Source of the DNA: Verrucomicrobiota bacterium | GTDB taxonomy: Bacteria; Verrucomicrobiota; Verrucomicrobiia; Chthoniobacterales; Terrimicrobiaceae | DNA: 64,000 nucleotides | Direction of reading: 5' to 3' | NCBI GenBank assembly: GCA_018970255.1 | Contig: JAGWWS010000013.1 | Location: 1 to 64,000, forward strand | Part shown: in pieces, positions 1 through 9,330 of the stretch | Numbering within the stretch: position 1 is the first letter of the stretch | Layout of the letters: each line of letters begins with the position of its first letter | Made by a program: the position numbers and the translations under genes | The notes under the pieces: model-generated | Told to the model about the DNA's origin: nothing | The model's input: the letters and a program-made list of their open reading frames with translations, nothing else | Databases searched by the model: none

Positions 1-1544
1 GGGTCGAGGTCGTTCTCGAAACTCACGATCCGCATCGGGCGCGGGGTCCCGAGCGATTCGAAAACCCCGACCGCCGCCATGGCATTTGCCGCCGCTCCGA
101 GGCCGACATCCCAAATTACCAACTCCCCGGCGTCCCTTTCCTGCAGGCGTTCGGCGAGGTTCGATTGCCCGGTGTAGAGGTTGCGTGCCTCGTCCATCGG
201 CGGCGTGCGCGAGTGCATGATTTCGCCCGAGGCTTCATGCAGAATGCTGCAAAAGCCCTCGAAGGCCCGGTGGATGCGGTAGGCGCCGAGCGACAACGGC
301 CGCGGCGGATTGCGCCGCATGGGCGTGACCGGGTTGTCCATGTCGTCGAGGTGCAGAACTTCCCGTTTCGCGCGGTAAAGTTCCTGGAATCGCCCGCCGA
401 GGATGCCGGCGCGGATTTCCGCCATGAGCTGGTGGTAGAAGTGGATGTTGTGTTGGCCGAGGAGCTGCCAGCCCAGCGGCTCCTTGCATTTCGTGAGGTG
501 GTGCAAATACGCCCTCGTGTGCGACGCGCAGGTGGGGCAGCTGCAATCCGGATCGAGCGCTTCGGTCGAGGCCTTGTAAACCCCGCGCCGCATTTGCAGG
601 AAACCCCGCGATGTGAACGCCCCGCCCCGCTGCGCCACTTGCGTGGGGATGATGCAGTCGAACATGTCCACCCCCCGGTGCACCGCCTCGAGGATGTCGA
701 GCGGCGTGCCCACCCCCATCAAATAGCGCGGCTTGTCCCCGGGCAGCAGCGCCGCCGTGAACCCGCAGGTGTCCTCCCGCTCGGATTTCCCTTCGCCCAC
801 CGCCAGCCCGCCGATCGCGAACCCGTCGAACGGCATCGCGCAAAGCGCCTCCGCACTCTCCGCTCTCAACGCCCTGTGCAGCGCCCCCTGCACGATGGCG
901 AACATGGCCTGCGGCGAATCCCCCCGCGCCGCGAGGCTCCTCGCAGCCCAGCGGTGGGTCAATTCCATCGCCGCCCGCGCCGTCGAAAAATCCACTGTCG
1001 AGGGCACGCACTGGTCGAGCGCCATCATGATGTCGCTGCCGATCGCGACCTGCGTTTCGATGCTCCGCTCCGGGCTGAGCAGGATCGTTTTTCCATCGAG
1101 GTAGCTTTGGAAAACCGCGCCCTCCTCCCGCATCTCGCGGGAATGCGGCAGGGAAAAAATCTGGAACCCGCCCGAGTCGGTGAGCACCGAGCGTTTCCAG
1201 CCCATGAACCCGTGGATGCCACCGACCTTGCGGAAAACCTCCGGCCCCGGCCGCAGGAGCAGGTGGTAGGTGTTTGCCAAAAGGATTTGCGACCCGGCGC
1301 CGTGCAGGAAATCCACCGTCTGCGCCTTCACCGTGGCATGCGTCCCCACGGGCATGAAAAGCGGCGTCAGCACTTCGTTGTGCAATGTCCGGAACCTGCC
1401 GGCGCGCGCCTGCGAACCGTCCGCGCGGGCTTCGATCCGGAATTGGAGGTCGGTTTGCAAGCCGGTGATCCGATGCCAAAAAATCCGCGGCTGGAAGTTT
1501 ATTCGCGTGATTGCGCCGCCCGCTTCTGTTTTTTTCAAACCCAT
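1..1544 (-). CDS. tgt: tRNA-guanine transglycosylase with MnmC-like C-terminal domain (partial, runs off left edge)
   Basis: Reading from ATG 1544, the N-terminal ~390 residues are a bacterial Tgt, which exchanges G34 of the tRNA wobble position for preQ1 in queuosine synthesis. Visible are the substrate-site DSGGFQIF (near 1170), GGLAVGEG, the nucleophile segment GVDMFDC (near 670), and the zinc motif CxCxxC plus a later His (H of GQHN). The segment after DC reads [10 protein letters not shown] where classical enzymes have PTRxxRxG, so tRNA contacts may differ. Past the Tgt fold the frame stays open into [18 protein letters not shown] and then [16 protein letters not shown], resembling the start of the SAM-dependent DUF752/MnmC methyltransferase domain; the window ends there. 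A TTG at 1460 gives a length closer to the usual family start. The ATG overlaps the aroC start on the other strand. Confidence 0.88.
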   Translation of the reverse strand, partial: MGLKKTEAGGAITRINFQPRIFWHRITGLQTDLQFRIEARADGSQARAGRFRTLHNEVLTPLFMPVGTHATVKAQTVDFLHGAGSQILLANTYHLLLRPGPEVFRKVGGIHGFMGWKRSVLTDSGGFQIFSLPHSREMREEGAVFQSYLDGKTILLSPERSIETQVAIGSDIMMALDQCVPSTVDFSTARAAMELTHRWAARSLAARGDSPQAMFAIVQGALHRALRAESAEALCAMPFDGFAIGGLAVGEGKSEREDTCGFTAALLPGDKPRYLMGVGTPLDILEAVHRGVDMFDCIIPTQVAQRGGAFTSRGFLQMRRGVYKASTEALDPDCSCPTCASHTRAYLHHLTKCKEPLGWQLLGQHNIHFYHQLMAEIRAGILGGRFQELYRAKREVLHLDDMDNPVTPMRRNPPRPLSLGAYRIHRAFEGFCSILHEASGEIMHSRTPPMDEARNLYTGQSNLAERLQERDAGELVIWDVGLGAAANAMAAVGVFESLGTPRPMRIVSFENDLD

Positions 1545-2634
1545 GGCGAGCGTCTTCGGCACCGTGTTCCGCATCTCCACCTGGGGCGAGTCCCACGGCG
1601 GCGGGGTGGGGGTTGTCATCGATGGCTGCCCCCCGCGCCTCCCGCTCGGCGAGGCCGACATCCAACCCGACCTCGACCGGCGCCGCCCCGGCCAGAGCGA
1701 CATCGTCACGCCGCGGAAGGAAGGCGACGCCTGCAAAATCCTCTCGGGAACTTTCCGCGGGCTGACACTGGGCACCCCGATCTCGATCATGGTGCCGAAC
1801 ACCGATGCGCGCCCCGAGGCCTACCGCGAAATGGAAACCCACTTCCGCCCGTCGCACGCCGATTTCACCTACCAGGCGAAATACGGCATCAGGAATTGGG
1901 AGGGTGGGGGACGCTCCTCGGCGCGCGAGACCATCGGCCGAGTGGCAGCCGCCGCCGTTGCGAAAAAAATCCTGAAAACCCTTTTTCCCCAAATCGAAAT
2001 CCTTGCCTGGGTTTCCCGCATCCACGATATCGCCGCACAGGCCGATCCCGCCACCGTCTCGCCCGCGGCCATCGAGTCGAATGCCGTCCGCTGCCCGGAT
2101 CCTGCGGCGGCGGAGGCCATGGTCGCCCGCATCAAAAAAGTCCGCTCCGAGGGAAACAGTGTCGGCGGCCTCATCGATGCCGTTGTGCGCGGAATGCCCG
2201 TGGGGTTGGGCGAACCGGTCTTCGACCGCCTCGAGGCCGACCTGGCGAAAGCCATGCTCAGCCTGCCCGCCACGAAAGGCTTCGAGGTCGGCTCCGGTTT
2301 TGCGGGAACGCTCCTCACCGGCGCCGAGCACAACGACCCCTTTGAAATCCGCGGCGGCCGCGTCCACACGAAAACCAACCACTCCGGCGGCGTGCAGGGC
2401 GGCATCAGCAACGGCGAGGACCTCCTCTTCCGCGTCGCTTTCAAACCCACCGCCACCATTGCCAAGGAACAGGCGACCGTCACCGAATCCGGCGGGGAGT
2501 CCACCCTGGCCGCCCGCGGCCGCCACGATCCCTGCGTGCTCCCGCGCGCCGTCGTGATGGTGGAAGCCATGGCCGCGCTGGTCCTCGTGGACCACGCCCT
2601 GCGCCAGCGGGCGCAGGATTGCCTGCCCCGCTGA
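1543..2634 (+). CDS. aroC: Chorismate synthase
   Basis: 363-residue AroC, which converts 5-enolpyruvylshikimate-3-phosphate to chorismate with reduced FMN, the last step of the shikimate pathway in the cytoplasm. The start [19 protein letters not shown] matches the family N-terminus with the invariant [22 protein letters not shown] is the central signature and HNDPFE and [10 protein letters not shown] lie in the C-terminal half. The open frame extends further upstream, but only ATG 1543 gives the normal family start. No Shine-Dalgarno is visible and the codon overlaps the start of divergent tgt. The gene heads a compact run with cvpA and gatB (3-bp gap, then a 4-bp overlap). Confidence 0.95.
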   Translation: MASVFGTVFRISTWGESHGGGVGVVIDGCPPRLPLGEADIQPDLDRRRPGQSDIVTPRKEGDACKILSGTFRGLTLGTPISIMVPNTDARPEAYREMETHFRPSHADFTYQAKYGIRNWEGGGRSSARETIGRVAAAAVAKKILKTLFPQIEILAWVSRIHDIAAQADPATVSPAAIESNAVRCPDPAAAEAMVARIKKVRSEGNSVGGLIDAVVRGMPVGLGEPVFDRLEADLAKAMLSLPATKGFEVGSGFAGTLLTGAEHNDPFEIRGGRVHTKTNHSGGVQGGISNGEDLLFRVAFKPTATIAKEQATVTESGGESTLAARGRHDPCVLPRAVVMVEAMAALVLVDHALRQRAQDCLPR

Positions 2635-2637
2635 AGC

Positions 2638-3456
2638 ATGTCGGAGCCCGGATCCCCGTTTTGGCAAAACGCGCTCCTTTACGGCGCGGCCCTTTTCCTG
2701 CTTTGGGAAATCTTCGCCGGGTGGCGCCGCGGCCTCATCCGCAGCGCGCTGCATTTCGGCGCGTTCGTCCTTTCGGGAATCCTCGGCCTCATCGCCGGGC
2801 GCACGGTCGCTTCGGTGGTCGGGTTTGTTTTTCCGGGCCTCTCATTTTTTGGAGGGCTCCTCGCCGGTTCCGTGGTGGCCTTGCTTGCGCTCGGCGCCTG
2901 CCTGCTGGCAAGCGCGCTCCTCTTCAAGCGCACCTCGCAACAACCCCCGGGCCCAGCGCGTTGGCTGTTCGGTTTCGGCGGGGCATTCTTCGGGTTGCTG
3001 ACCGGCCTGTTCCTCCTGTGGGGCGGGATTTCCCTGGTCCGCGCCTCGGGTGCGCTCTCCGAATCCGGTTCCATGCTCGCCAAGCTCCGCGAGTCGCTCG
3101 AAATCGGCCCGCTGGGCGAACGCATCGCCGCGTTCGACATCATGCCCGCCGCGGCCTACGACAACATCCAACGCCTCTCCCGCCTGTCGAAGGACCAAAA
3201 TGCGATGGTCCGGTTCCTCGACGACCCCGGCGTCCAAAAAATCCTCGCCCACCCGCGCATGCAGGCTGTCCTGCAGGATCCGCGCGTCGTTGAAGCCGCG
3301 CAGGACGGGAATTTGGCCGTGCTCATCCAAAGCCCCGCCATTTTCGCGGCGGCCACCGACCCCTCGCTCCAAAAACTCGTGCTTTCCATCGACCTCGAAA
3401 AAGCTCTCGATCGCGCATTGCCCCCCGCGCAAGATTCCGCGCCCACGAAACCATGA
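2638..3456 (+). CDS. CvpA-family inner-membrane protein
   Basis: 272 residues with about four hydrophobic segments in the first ~135 residues (starting near 13, 38, 68 and 104). The WEIFAGWRRGLIR stretch before the second segment is typical of the CvpA (colicin V production) family. The C-terminal ~130 residues are soluble, helical and Ala-rich, a tail seen in longer CvpA-like proteins. The biochemical role of the family is not settled; links to envelope integrity have been described for CvpA. The gene starts 3 bp after aroC and its stop overlaps the gatB start (ATGA), so it is probably co-transcribed. Confidence 0.75.
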   Translation: MSEPGSPFWQNALLYGAALFLLWEIFAGWRRGLIRSALHFGAFVLSGILGLIAGRTVASVVGFVFPGLSFFGGLLAGSVVALLALGACLLASALLFKRTSQQPPGPARWLFGFGGAFFGLLTGLFLLWGGISLVRASGALSESGSMLAKLRESLEIGPLGERIAAFDIMPAAAYDNIQRLSRLSKDQNAMVRFLDDPGVQKILAHPRMQAVLQDPRVVEAAQDGNLAVLIQSPAIFAAATDPSLQKLVLSIDLEKALDRALPPAQDSAPTKP

Positions 3457-4907
3457 CCGAATACACCGCCACCATCGGCCTCGAAGTCCATGTCCAGCTC
3501 AAGACCCGCAGCAAGATGTTCTGCGCCTGCGCGGTCGAATACGGCGCCGAGCCGAACACGAATGTCTGCCCCGTCTGCCTCGGGATGCCAGGCGCGCTTC
3601 CCGTGATGAACGAGGAGGCCCTGCGCCTCACCGCCCTCGCGGGCCTCATGCTCGGCTGCGAAATCGGCCCCGTCTGCAAGTTCGACCGGAAAAACTATTT
3701 CTACCCGGACATGCCGAAGAACTACCAGATCAGCCAATACGACCTGCCGTTCTGCCTCGGCGGAGCCGTCCCGCTCCACGACCTCGCGTATCCGAAGGAC
3801 GCCCAGAAAACCATCGCGACAAAGGACAAAAAAGCCCGCCTCGTGCGCATCCACCTCGAGGAGGATGTCGCCAAAAGCTTCCACATGGAGACCGCCACCG
3901 GCATCGATTTCAACCGCGCCGGCACGCCGCTCATGGAAATCGTCGGCGAGGCCGACATCGCCTCGCCCGAGGAGGCCTTTGCCTACCTCACCGTGCTCCA
4001 GCAGGTCATGGTCTACGGCGGCATCAGCGATGCCGACATGGAAAAGGGCCAGCTCCGCTGCGATGTGAATGTCTCGGTGCGCCCCGTCGGCACGGAAAAA
4101 TTCGGCACCAAGATCGAGGTCAAAAACCTCAACTCCATTTCCGGCGTCCGCCGCGCCCTCGCGTTTGAAATCCCCCGCCAGATCGAGGTCCTGCGCGGCG
4201 GCGGCACGCTCCAGCAGGAAACCCGCCGCTGGGACGACGCCCGCGGCGAGACCACGCTCATGCGCATCAAGGAAAGCGCGCACGACTACCGCTATTTCCC
4301 GGACCCCGACCTCCTGCCGGTCAAAACCGCGCCCATCCTTGAAGCAGCGCGCGCCCGCAAGCCAGAGCTGCCCTGGGAAAAACGCGCCCGCTTTGTCGCC
4401 GACTACGGCGTGAGCGACTACGATGCCGCCGTGCTCGCGAACGACCTCCCGCTTGCGTCCTATTTCGAAACCGCGGCCAAGGGCGCGAAAAAACCGAAGA
4501 ATGTCGCCAACTGGATCCTCAACGACCTCCAGAGCGCCCTCGGAAGTGCCTCGCTCGCCATCACCGATTGCCCCGTCCCGCCGCACGCGCTCGACGAACT
4601 CGTCAACCTCATCGACTCCGGCGCCATCAATTCCAAGCAGGGCAAGGAAGTCTTCGCCGAAATGTTCGGCACCGGGAAAGCCGCCGCCGCCATCGTCGAG
4701 GAGAAAGGGCTCAAGCAGGAAAGCGACACCGGCGCGATCGAGGTTTTCGTGGACCAAGCCATCGCCGCCAACCCCGGCCCCGTTGCGGACTTCAAGGCCG
4801 GCAAGGCGTCCGCGCTGAATTTCCTCAAGGGCCAGGTCATGAAACTCTCCATGGGCAAAGCCAACCCCGCCCTCGCCGGGGAAATTCTGGAGAAAAAACT
4901 CTCTTAG
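3453..4907 (+). CDS. gatB: Asp/Glu-tRNA amidotransferase subunit B
   Basis: 484-residue GatB, the tRNA-binding and kinase subunit of GatCAB, which amidates Glu-tRNA(Gln) and/or Asp-tRNA(Asn). It begins with IGLEVHVQL and contains CPVCLGMPG, FDRKNYFYPDMPKNYQISQ and the EDVAKSFHM segment of the catalytic cradle. The C-terminal ~150 residues (from about KNVANWIL) form the helical YqeY-like tRNA-binding tail. Length is normal for the family. gatA and gatC are not in the window. The ATG overlaps the preceding stop by 4 bp, suggesting translational coupling. Confidence 0.96.
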   Translation: MTEYTATIGLEVHVQLKTRSKMFCACAVEYGAEPNTNVCPVCLGMPGALPVMNEEALRLTALAGLMLGCEIGPVCKFDRKNYFYPDMPKNYQISQYDLPFCLGGAVPLHDLAYPKDAQKTIATKDKKARLVRIHLEEDVAKSFHMETATGIDFNRAGTPLMEIVGEADIASPEEAFAYLTVLQQVMVYGGISDADMEKGQLRCDVNVSVRPVGTEKFGTKIEVKNLNSISGVRRALAFEIPRQIEVLRGGGTLQQETRRWDDARGETTLMRIKESAHDYRYFPDPDLLPVKTAPILEAARARKPELPWEKRARFVADYGVSDYDAAVLANDLPLASYFETAAKGAKKPKNVANWILNDLQSALGSASLAITDCPVPPHALDELVNLIDSGAINSKQGKEVFAEMFGTGKAAAAIVEEKGLKQESDTGAIEVFVDQAIAANPGPVADFKAGKASALNFLKGQVMKLSMGKANPALAGEILEKKLS

Positions 4908-4940
4908 CCCGTCAGACAGGCATCCCGGCCCTCCGGGAAC

Positions 4941-4958
4941 GCCGATGTCCCCATCGGC
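4941..4958. repeat. Intergenic hairpin, GCCGATG stem
   Basis: GCCGATG-TCCC-CATCGGC is a perfect 7-bp stem with a TCCC loop just after gatB. An identical core occurs at 9331-9348, and both are preceded by a G+C-rich segment rich in CCC/GGG. On the reverse strand the unit reads as a GG-rich leader followed by the stem, the same layout as the GGTAGGG elements at 9631 and 12224. Confidence 0.7.
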
Positions 4959-5011
4959 CCCACCTTTACCACCCTACTTCGCGCCCTCGCGCCTTCGCGG
5001 GGGGCACCCCT

Positions 5012-5248
5012 CTACTGATTATTCCGCTGATCGCGCGCATTCCCCAGCACATTGCCGGCGACTGCCCCGATGCCTCCACCGATCGCAGCCCCCTCGAGCC
5101 CGCGTCCGCTTTGGTTTCCAATAATGCCGCCCACCGCGGCTCCGCCCAGACCGCCGAGCACGGTGCCGGTCTGCGCATCGGGTCCCGTCCCGCAGCCGCT
5201 GAGAACCGCGATTCCGATCAATGTGGTGATGACTTTGACTGTTTTCAT
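5012..5248 (-). CDS. Small glycine-zipper lipoprotein
   Basis: 78-residue product starting at ATG 5248. Residues 1-18 are a lipoprotein signal peptide with lipobox LSG-C19, so the mature protein should be lipidated at Cys19. The rest is a glycine-zipper segment (GGLGGAAVGGIIG and IGGGIGAVAGNVLG) of the type found in small OsmB/YMGG-like outer-membrane-associated lipoproteins. The frame is open further upstream but has no plausible signal peptide there. Function is unknown; glycine zippers usually mediate membrane association or oligomerisation. Confidence 0.8.
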   Translation of the reverse strand: MKTVKVITTLIGIAVLSGCGTGPDAQTGTVLGGLGGAAVGGIIGNQSGRGLEGAAIGGGIGAVAGNVLGNARDQRNNQ

Positions 5249-5441
5249 AATCGAATGGTTTTGTCGGTTGGAGTGCTCCTTCGAGCGCGAAAAGATTGTT
5301 TCAACCCCCGCACGAAAACAACGGAGAAAATTTCCCATGGATCGCGGCCTTACCAAAATGAACCCGGCTGCCGTGACCGATCCGGCCAGAAAAATCCTTC
5401 GTTTATTTTCCGTGCCGATACGCGAGGGTGGGGGAGTCGCC

Positions 5442-6779
5442 GTGGAGGATTTTTTCGAAAAGGAAACGCCGGGAATTTCTGACGACGCGCCGTTGGCGGC
5501 GCGGATGCGGCCGCGCACGCTGGAGGAATACGAGGGCCAGCTTCACATCCTGGGCCCCGGAAAATTGCTCCGCCGCGCCATCGAGGCGGACCGCATTTCC
5601 TCGCTCATCCTCTACGGCCCGCCCGGCACGGGAAAAACCACGCTCGCCCAAGTGGTCGCCGGAGCCACGCGCTCGAGATTCGAGCAACTCAGCGGCGTCG
5701 AGGGTGGAGTCGCAGATATTCGCAGGGTGCTGGCCACCGCTGCACAAAGACGCCGCAACGGCGAGCGGACGATCCTCTTCATTGACGAAATCCATCGATT
5801 CAACAAAGCCCAACAGGACGCGCTCCTCCCGCATGTCGAGGATGGCACGGTGCGATTGGTCGGGGCGACCACGCAAAATCCCTTCTTCAGCATCAACAGC
5901 GCACTGGTCTCGCGTTCGCAGGTTTTCGAATTGAGGCCGCTCGAGGAGTTGGAACTCCAAAAACTCATGAGCCGCGCCTTGGCCGATCGCGAACGAGGAC
6001 TCGGGAAAATGCCAATCCATCTCGCCGCCGAGGCCGCAACCTTTCTGGCCAAATTGAGTGATGGCGACGCCAGAAAATGTCTGAACGCCCTCGAAATCGC
6101 CGCCCTCACCACACCCGCCGATGCCGATGGAACCGTTCGCATCGGCCTCGAGGCCGCACAGGAAAGCATCCAACGCAAAGCGGTCGTCTATGATGGATCC
6201 GGCGACAGTCATTACGACACCATCAGCGCCTTTATCAAAAGCATCCGCGGCAGCGATCCCGATGCGGCCGTGTATTGGCTCGCGAAAATGCTCCACGCCG
6301 GCGAAGAGGTCCGATTCATCACCCGCCGGCTCGTCATTTGCGCCAGCGAAGACATCGGCCTCGCCGACTCCAACGCCCTGCTCGTCGCCCAGGCCGCCGC
6401 CCAAGCCGTCGAATTTGTGGGTTTGCCCGAGGCCGAACTCATCCTCGCCCACGCGACGCTCTATCTCGCCACCGCGCCGAAGAGCAACAGCGCCACCACC
6501 GCCATCGGCCGCGCCGCCCAGGAAGTCCGCGAGGGCCGCACCCTCGCCGTGCCGGAACATCTGCGCGACGGCCACTACAAAGGCTCCGAACGCCTCGGCC
6601 ACGGCCAAGGCTATCTCTACAGCCACGACTTCGAGGGAAACTTCGTCCCGCAAGCCTATCTCCCCGAAGGCCGCCGCTATTTCGAGCCCACCGAAAACGG
6701 TCTGGAAAAAAGAATCAAAGAACGCCTCAGCCACTGGCGCACCCTCTTTGAACAATCAAACAAAAGCCCAACCTTGTAG
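5442..6779 (+). CDS. rarA: Replication-associated recombination protein A (AAA+ ATPase)
   Basis: 445-residue RarA/MgsA clamp-loader-like ATPase that acts at stalled replication forks. PLAARMRPRTLEEYEGQ opens the AAA+ domain; Walker A is GPPGTGKTT, Walker B FIDEIHRFN, and sensor 1 is GATTQNPFF. The C-terminal half is the MgsA tetramerisation region (ASEDIGLADSNAL, YKGSERLGHGQGYLYSHD). I chose GTG 5442 because it has a strong GGGGGAG five bases upstream and gives the usual family length; ATGs at 5337 and 5358 would add an unrelated N-terminus. The TAG stop is part of the TGTAGC hairpin repeat that follows. Confidence 0.93.
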   Translation: MEDFFEKETPGISDDAPLAARMRPRTLEEYEGQLHILGPGKLLRRAIEADRISSLILYGPPGTGKTTLAQVVAGATRSRFEQLSGVEGGVADIRRVLATAAQRRRNGERTILFIDEIHRFNKAQQDALLPHVEDGTVRLVGATTQNPFFSINSALVSRSQVFELRPLEELELQKLMSRALADRERGLGKMPIHLAAEAATFLAKLSDGDARKCLNALEIAALTTPADADGTVRIGLEAAQESIQRKAVVYDGSGDSHYDTISAFIKSIRGSDPDAAVYWLAKMLHAGEEVRFITRRLVICASEDIGLADSNALLVAQAAAQAVEFVGLPEAELILAHATLYLATAPKSNSATTAIGRAAQEVREGRTLAVPEHLRDGHYKGSERLGHGQGYLYSHDFEGNFVPQAYLPEGRRYFEPTENGLEKRIKERLSHWRTLFEQSNKSPTL

Positions 6780-6797
6780 CGGCGGTCTATGACCGCC
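6775..6797. repeat. TGTAGCGGCGGTC hairpin repeat, half element
   Basis: TTGTAGC followed by GGCGGTC-TAT-GACCGCC. The TAG of the first motif is the rarA stop codon. The same unit recurs at 12284 and 13937. There it pairs with a second hairpin and a closing GCTACA, which is missing here. Confidence 0.8.
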
Positions 6798-6854
6798 GAA
6801 GCAAAGCCGCAGCCGATCCCACGATCGCCCGGTAATTGTGGCACTACAAAAGAA

Positions 6855-6892
6855 GGGGGCACGCCCGTCCCGGGCGTGCAGAAACTGGCCCG
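6855..6892. repeat. GGGGGCA hairpin repeat, copy 1
   Basis: GGGGGCA, then stem GCACGCCCG (6859-6867), loop TCC, complement CGGGCGTGC (6871-6879), then CAGAAACTGGC. The copy at 9421 has the same flanks and a TCT loop but a different, still perfectly paired stem. Confidence 0.75.
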
Positions 6893-7027
6893 CTTTCCAA
6901 GCCCCCATTCACTCCCGCTCTACCTTTCCTTTTTTTCTTCCTTCGCGCCTCCGCGCCTTCGCGGGCAACCCTCCCATAAAAATCGTGGAATTCCCCTTTC
7001 TCGCGGATTAGCGTCCCCCTCGTTCCC

Positions 7028-8095
7028 ATGGTCGAACTCCGTCATGTCAGCAAACGCTTCGGTGATTACGAAGCGCTCAAGGATGCGAGTTTCGAGATCA
7101 AGACCGGCGAGTTCATGACCTTCCTCGGCCCCTCCGGTTGCGGAAAGACCACCTGCCTCCGCCTCATCAGCGGATTCGACACACCCACCTCCGGACAGGT
7201 TTTCATCGATGGCAAGGATGTGACGTTCGACCCGCCCTACCGGCGCGATGTGAATCAGGTTTTTCAAAACTACGCTCTCTTCCCGCACCTCACGATCTAC
7301 GAAAACATCGCGTTCGGCCTGCGGATGAAAAAAGTCCCGCCGGCGCAGATCAAGGAGCGCGTCGAGCGTGTGGTGAAGATGACCTCCCTTGAGGCTCTCG
7401 TGGACCGCAAGCCCGCACAGATGAGCGGCGGCCAACGCCAGCGCGTCGCCCTTGCCCGTGCCATCGTTTGCGAGCCCAAGGTCCTCCTGCTCGACGAACC
7501 CCTCAGCGCCCTCGATGCCAAGCTCCGCACCCAAATGCGCATGGAGCTGAAACAACTTCAGAAAAAACTCGGCATCACCTTCATCTTCGTCACCCACGAT
7601 CAGGAGGAGGCCCTCACCATGAGCGACCGCGTTGCCGTCATCAACGCCGGACGCGTCGAACAAATCGGCACCGTCAACGAAATCTACTACAAACCCGCCA
7701 CCCGCTTCGTCGCCACCTTCATCGGCGAGACGAACATCATCGAAGCCGAGGTCATCGAGGACGCCGGCGGACGATCCCGCTGCCGGCTCGAGGGCGGGCT
7801 CGAACTCACCGTGCGCTCCGAGTCCGCACACCCCGGCGGAAAATTGCTCCTCTCCCTGCGCCCGGAAAAAATCCGCCTCCACCGCGAAAACCCCGCCGTG
7901 CCGAACAGCTTTCCCGCCCGCGTTTCCCTGGAGATTTTTAAAGGCGCCATCGACGAACTCACCCTCGATGTCCAGGGCGGACTCCAACTCGGAGCCCTCC
8001 TCGCGAACGATGGCCAGGCACAGAGCGATTACCACGAAGGCGAGCAAATCTTCGCCAGCATCCAGCCCGAAGACATTCACATCGTCGCGGCCTGA
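7028..8095 (+). CDS. potA: PotA-like ABC transporter ATPase
   Basis: 355 residues. The ABC domain (1-~235) has Walker A GPSGCGKTTCLR, Q-loop NQVFQNYALFPHLT, signature [14 protein letters not shown], Walker B VLLLDEPLSALD and switch His in [15 protein letters not shown]-terminal TOBE/OB-like regulatory region of ~110 residues follows. Closest family by motif is PotA (spermidine/putrescine import); other CUT1/MOI importers share most of these motifs, so substrate is uncertain. It stands alone: no permease or binding protein lies beside it, so its partners must be elsewhere. The ATG follows a 248-bp repeat-filled gap. Confidence 0.85.
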   Translation: MVELRHVSKRFGDYEALKDASFEIKTGEFMTFLGPSGCGKTTCLRLISGFDTPTSGQVFIDGKDVTFDPPYRRDVNQVFQNYALFPHLTIYENIAFGLRMKKVPPAQIKERVERVVKMTSLEALVDRKPAQMSGGQRQRVALARAIVCEPKVLLLDEPLSALDAKLRTQMRMELKQLQKKLGITFIFVTHDQEEALTMSDRVAVINAGRVEQIGTVNEIYYKPATRFVATFIGETNIIEAEVIEDAGGRSRCRLEGGLELTVRSESAHPGGKLLLSLRPEKIRLHRENPAVPNSFPARVSLEIFKGAIDELTLDVQGGLQLGALLANDGQAQSDYHEGEQIFASIQPEDIHIVAA

Positions 8096-8203
8096 GTTAT
8101 TCACAATTCCGCCCGAAGAAAAAATCGCGACACCCCGCTGGTTTTTTTTGGACAAAAAAATCTCAAAAAAAGCGTTGACACTTTTCGCCCCTCTGTTAGC
8201 CCC

Positions 8204-8220
8204 TTGGCACGGATGGTGCT
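8204..8220 (+). promoter_or_regulatory. Sigma-54 promoter
   Basis: TTGGCACGGATGGTGCT matches the sigma-54 consensus YTGGCACGrNNNTTGCW at all but one fixed position, with exact GG-N10-GC spacing. It lies 98 bp before the ATG of the downstream beta-barrel gene, so the transcript would start near 8231 with a leader of about 88 nt. Confidence 0.7.
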
Positions 8221-8318
8221 TTAGCCGCGGGCGACCGCAGTAAAAAGCCGGTCCAAAACGGGCAACCCGGCAACGGTGTTCCCGCGAAAACAAACAAACA
8301 ACAACCAAACAAAACAAA

Positions 8319-9221
8319 ATGAAACTGACTCAGAAAATTGTTGCTCTCACGGGCATCGTGGCCTTTGCCGCCACGCCGCTCTTCGCGGGAACCGGCAAAA
8401 CCTTCAAAGAGACCGTCGTGGTCGAAGAGGAAGCCACCCCTTGGTATAACGCATCACTCAGCACCGGCTTCGACAGCCTCTACATGTTCCGTGGTGCAAA
8501 CCTTCTAAACACCGGAAACGGCAACAACGACCCTTGGGGTTCCTATGGAGACAGCCTCTATTGGACCAGCACAAGCTTCACTTGGAATATAACTGAAAAC
8601 GATTCTCTTTCCATCGGAGCTTGGATGGCTTTTGGTCTTGGCAACATCAGAGGTGGTTACAGAGAACTAGATATTCCCATCAACTACACCCACACGATGG
8701 GCGATCTTGCCTTGGGACTTGGATATACCTTCTACTATATCTTTCCCCAAGATTTCAAAGATCAGTATGCTAATGAGTTAAACGTTTCTGCAGCCTACAC
8801 TGTAGATCTCGGGTTTATGTCCTTGACACCAAAGATTACCTACTTCTTCAACCTGGGTCCGGATAGGGACGTTGATTCCCTTGATTTGGGCGCTGGTTCA
8901 AATGGCATGGCGACAAGCTACCTCGACCTTCGTCTCACAGGAAACATTCCCGTTTATAAAGAGATTGTATCGCTCAGCCCCTACACTGCGCTCGGCATGA
9001 ATTTCGGTTATAACCTCGAACCCAGTGGTTCTACGAACTCTGGTCTCCAAGAGTTCAATGGCTTCAACAACTGGGAACTTGGTGTTTCTCTACCGGTTGC
9101 CATTAATGACAACATTACTCTAACTGGTTATGTTGCTTACAGTTATGCCTTCGTGAATTTGTGGGGCACTACGGTTCCCAGCACCTTCTGGGGCGGCGCC
9201 AACATCGCCTTCGCGTTCTAA
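8319..9221 (+). CDS. Exported outer-membrane beta-barrel protein
   Basis: 300 residues. Residues 1-23 form a signal peptide (hydrophobic core, cleavage near LFA-GT). The mature part begins ATPWYNASLSTGFDSLYMFRGANL, then alternating amphipathic strands, and ends in a terminal Phe (GGANIAFAF), the usual BAM signal of beta-barrels. This resembles putative porin families whose N-terminus reads variations of TGFdS-YmfRG. Substrate is unknown. The gene is clearly richer in AT than its neighbours. It has an A/C-rich leader with no Shine-Dalgarno, a sigma-54 promoter upstream and a strong terminator after the stop. Confidence 0.8.
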   Translation: MKLTQKIVALTGIVAFAATPLFAGTGKTFKETVVVEEEATPWYNASLSTGFDSLYMFRGANLLNTGNGNNDPWGSYGDSLYWTSTSFTWNITENDSLSIGAWMAFGLGNIRGGYRELDIPINYTHTMGDLALGLGYTFYYIFPQDFKDQYANELNVSAAYTVDLGFMSLTPKITYFFNLGPDRDVDSLDLGAGSNGMATSYLDLRLTGNIPVYKEIVSLSPYTALGMNFGYNLEPSGSTNSGLQEFNGFNNWELGVSLPVAINDNITLTGYVAYSYAFVNLWGTTVPSTFWGGANIAFAF

Positions 9222-9245
9222 GAATCGCCTAAGCGAACACTCAAC

Positions 9246-9280
9246 AAAAACCCCTTCCGGCCCGCCGGAAGGGGTTTTTT
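9246..9280 (+). terminator. Rho-independent terminator
   Basis: CCCCTTCCGG-CCCG-CCGGAAGGGG flanked by A5 and T6: a 10-bp stem 25 bases after the barrel gene stop. The flanking A and T tracts would let it work in both directions. Confidence 0.9.
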
Positions 9281-9330
9281 CTTTCCCAAAAGGCAGGGCA
9301 CGGCCTTCCGGCGCCCGCCGCCCTGGGAGC

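Noticed and set aside
235-2754. 839-codon reverse-strand frame over tgt and aroC
   Set aside because: It lies in a different frame from the recognisable Tgt sequence and has no domain features.
8175-8180. TTGACA as a sigma-70 -35 box for the barrel gene
   Set aside because: No -10 box at 16-18 bp; the sigma-54 match just downstream is far better.
8221-8318. Riboswitch in the barrel gene leader
   Set aside because: GCGG-GCGA-CCGC and CGGG-CAA-CCCG hairpins are present, but they fit no riboswitch class I know; left as an undefined leader.
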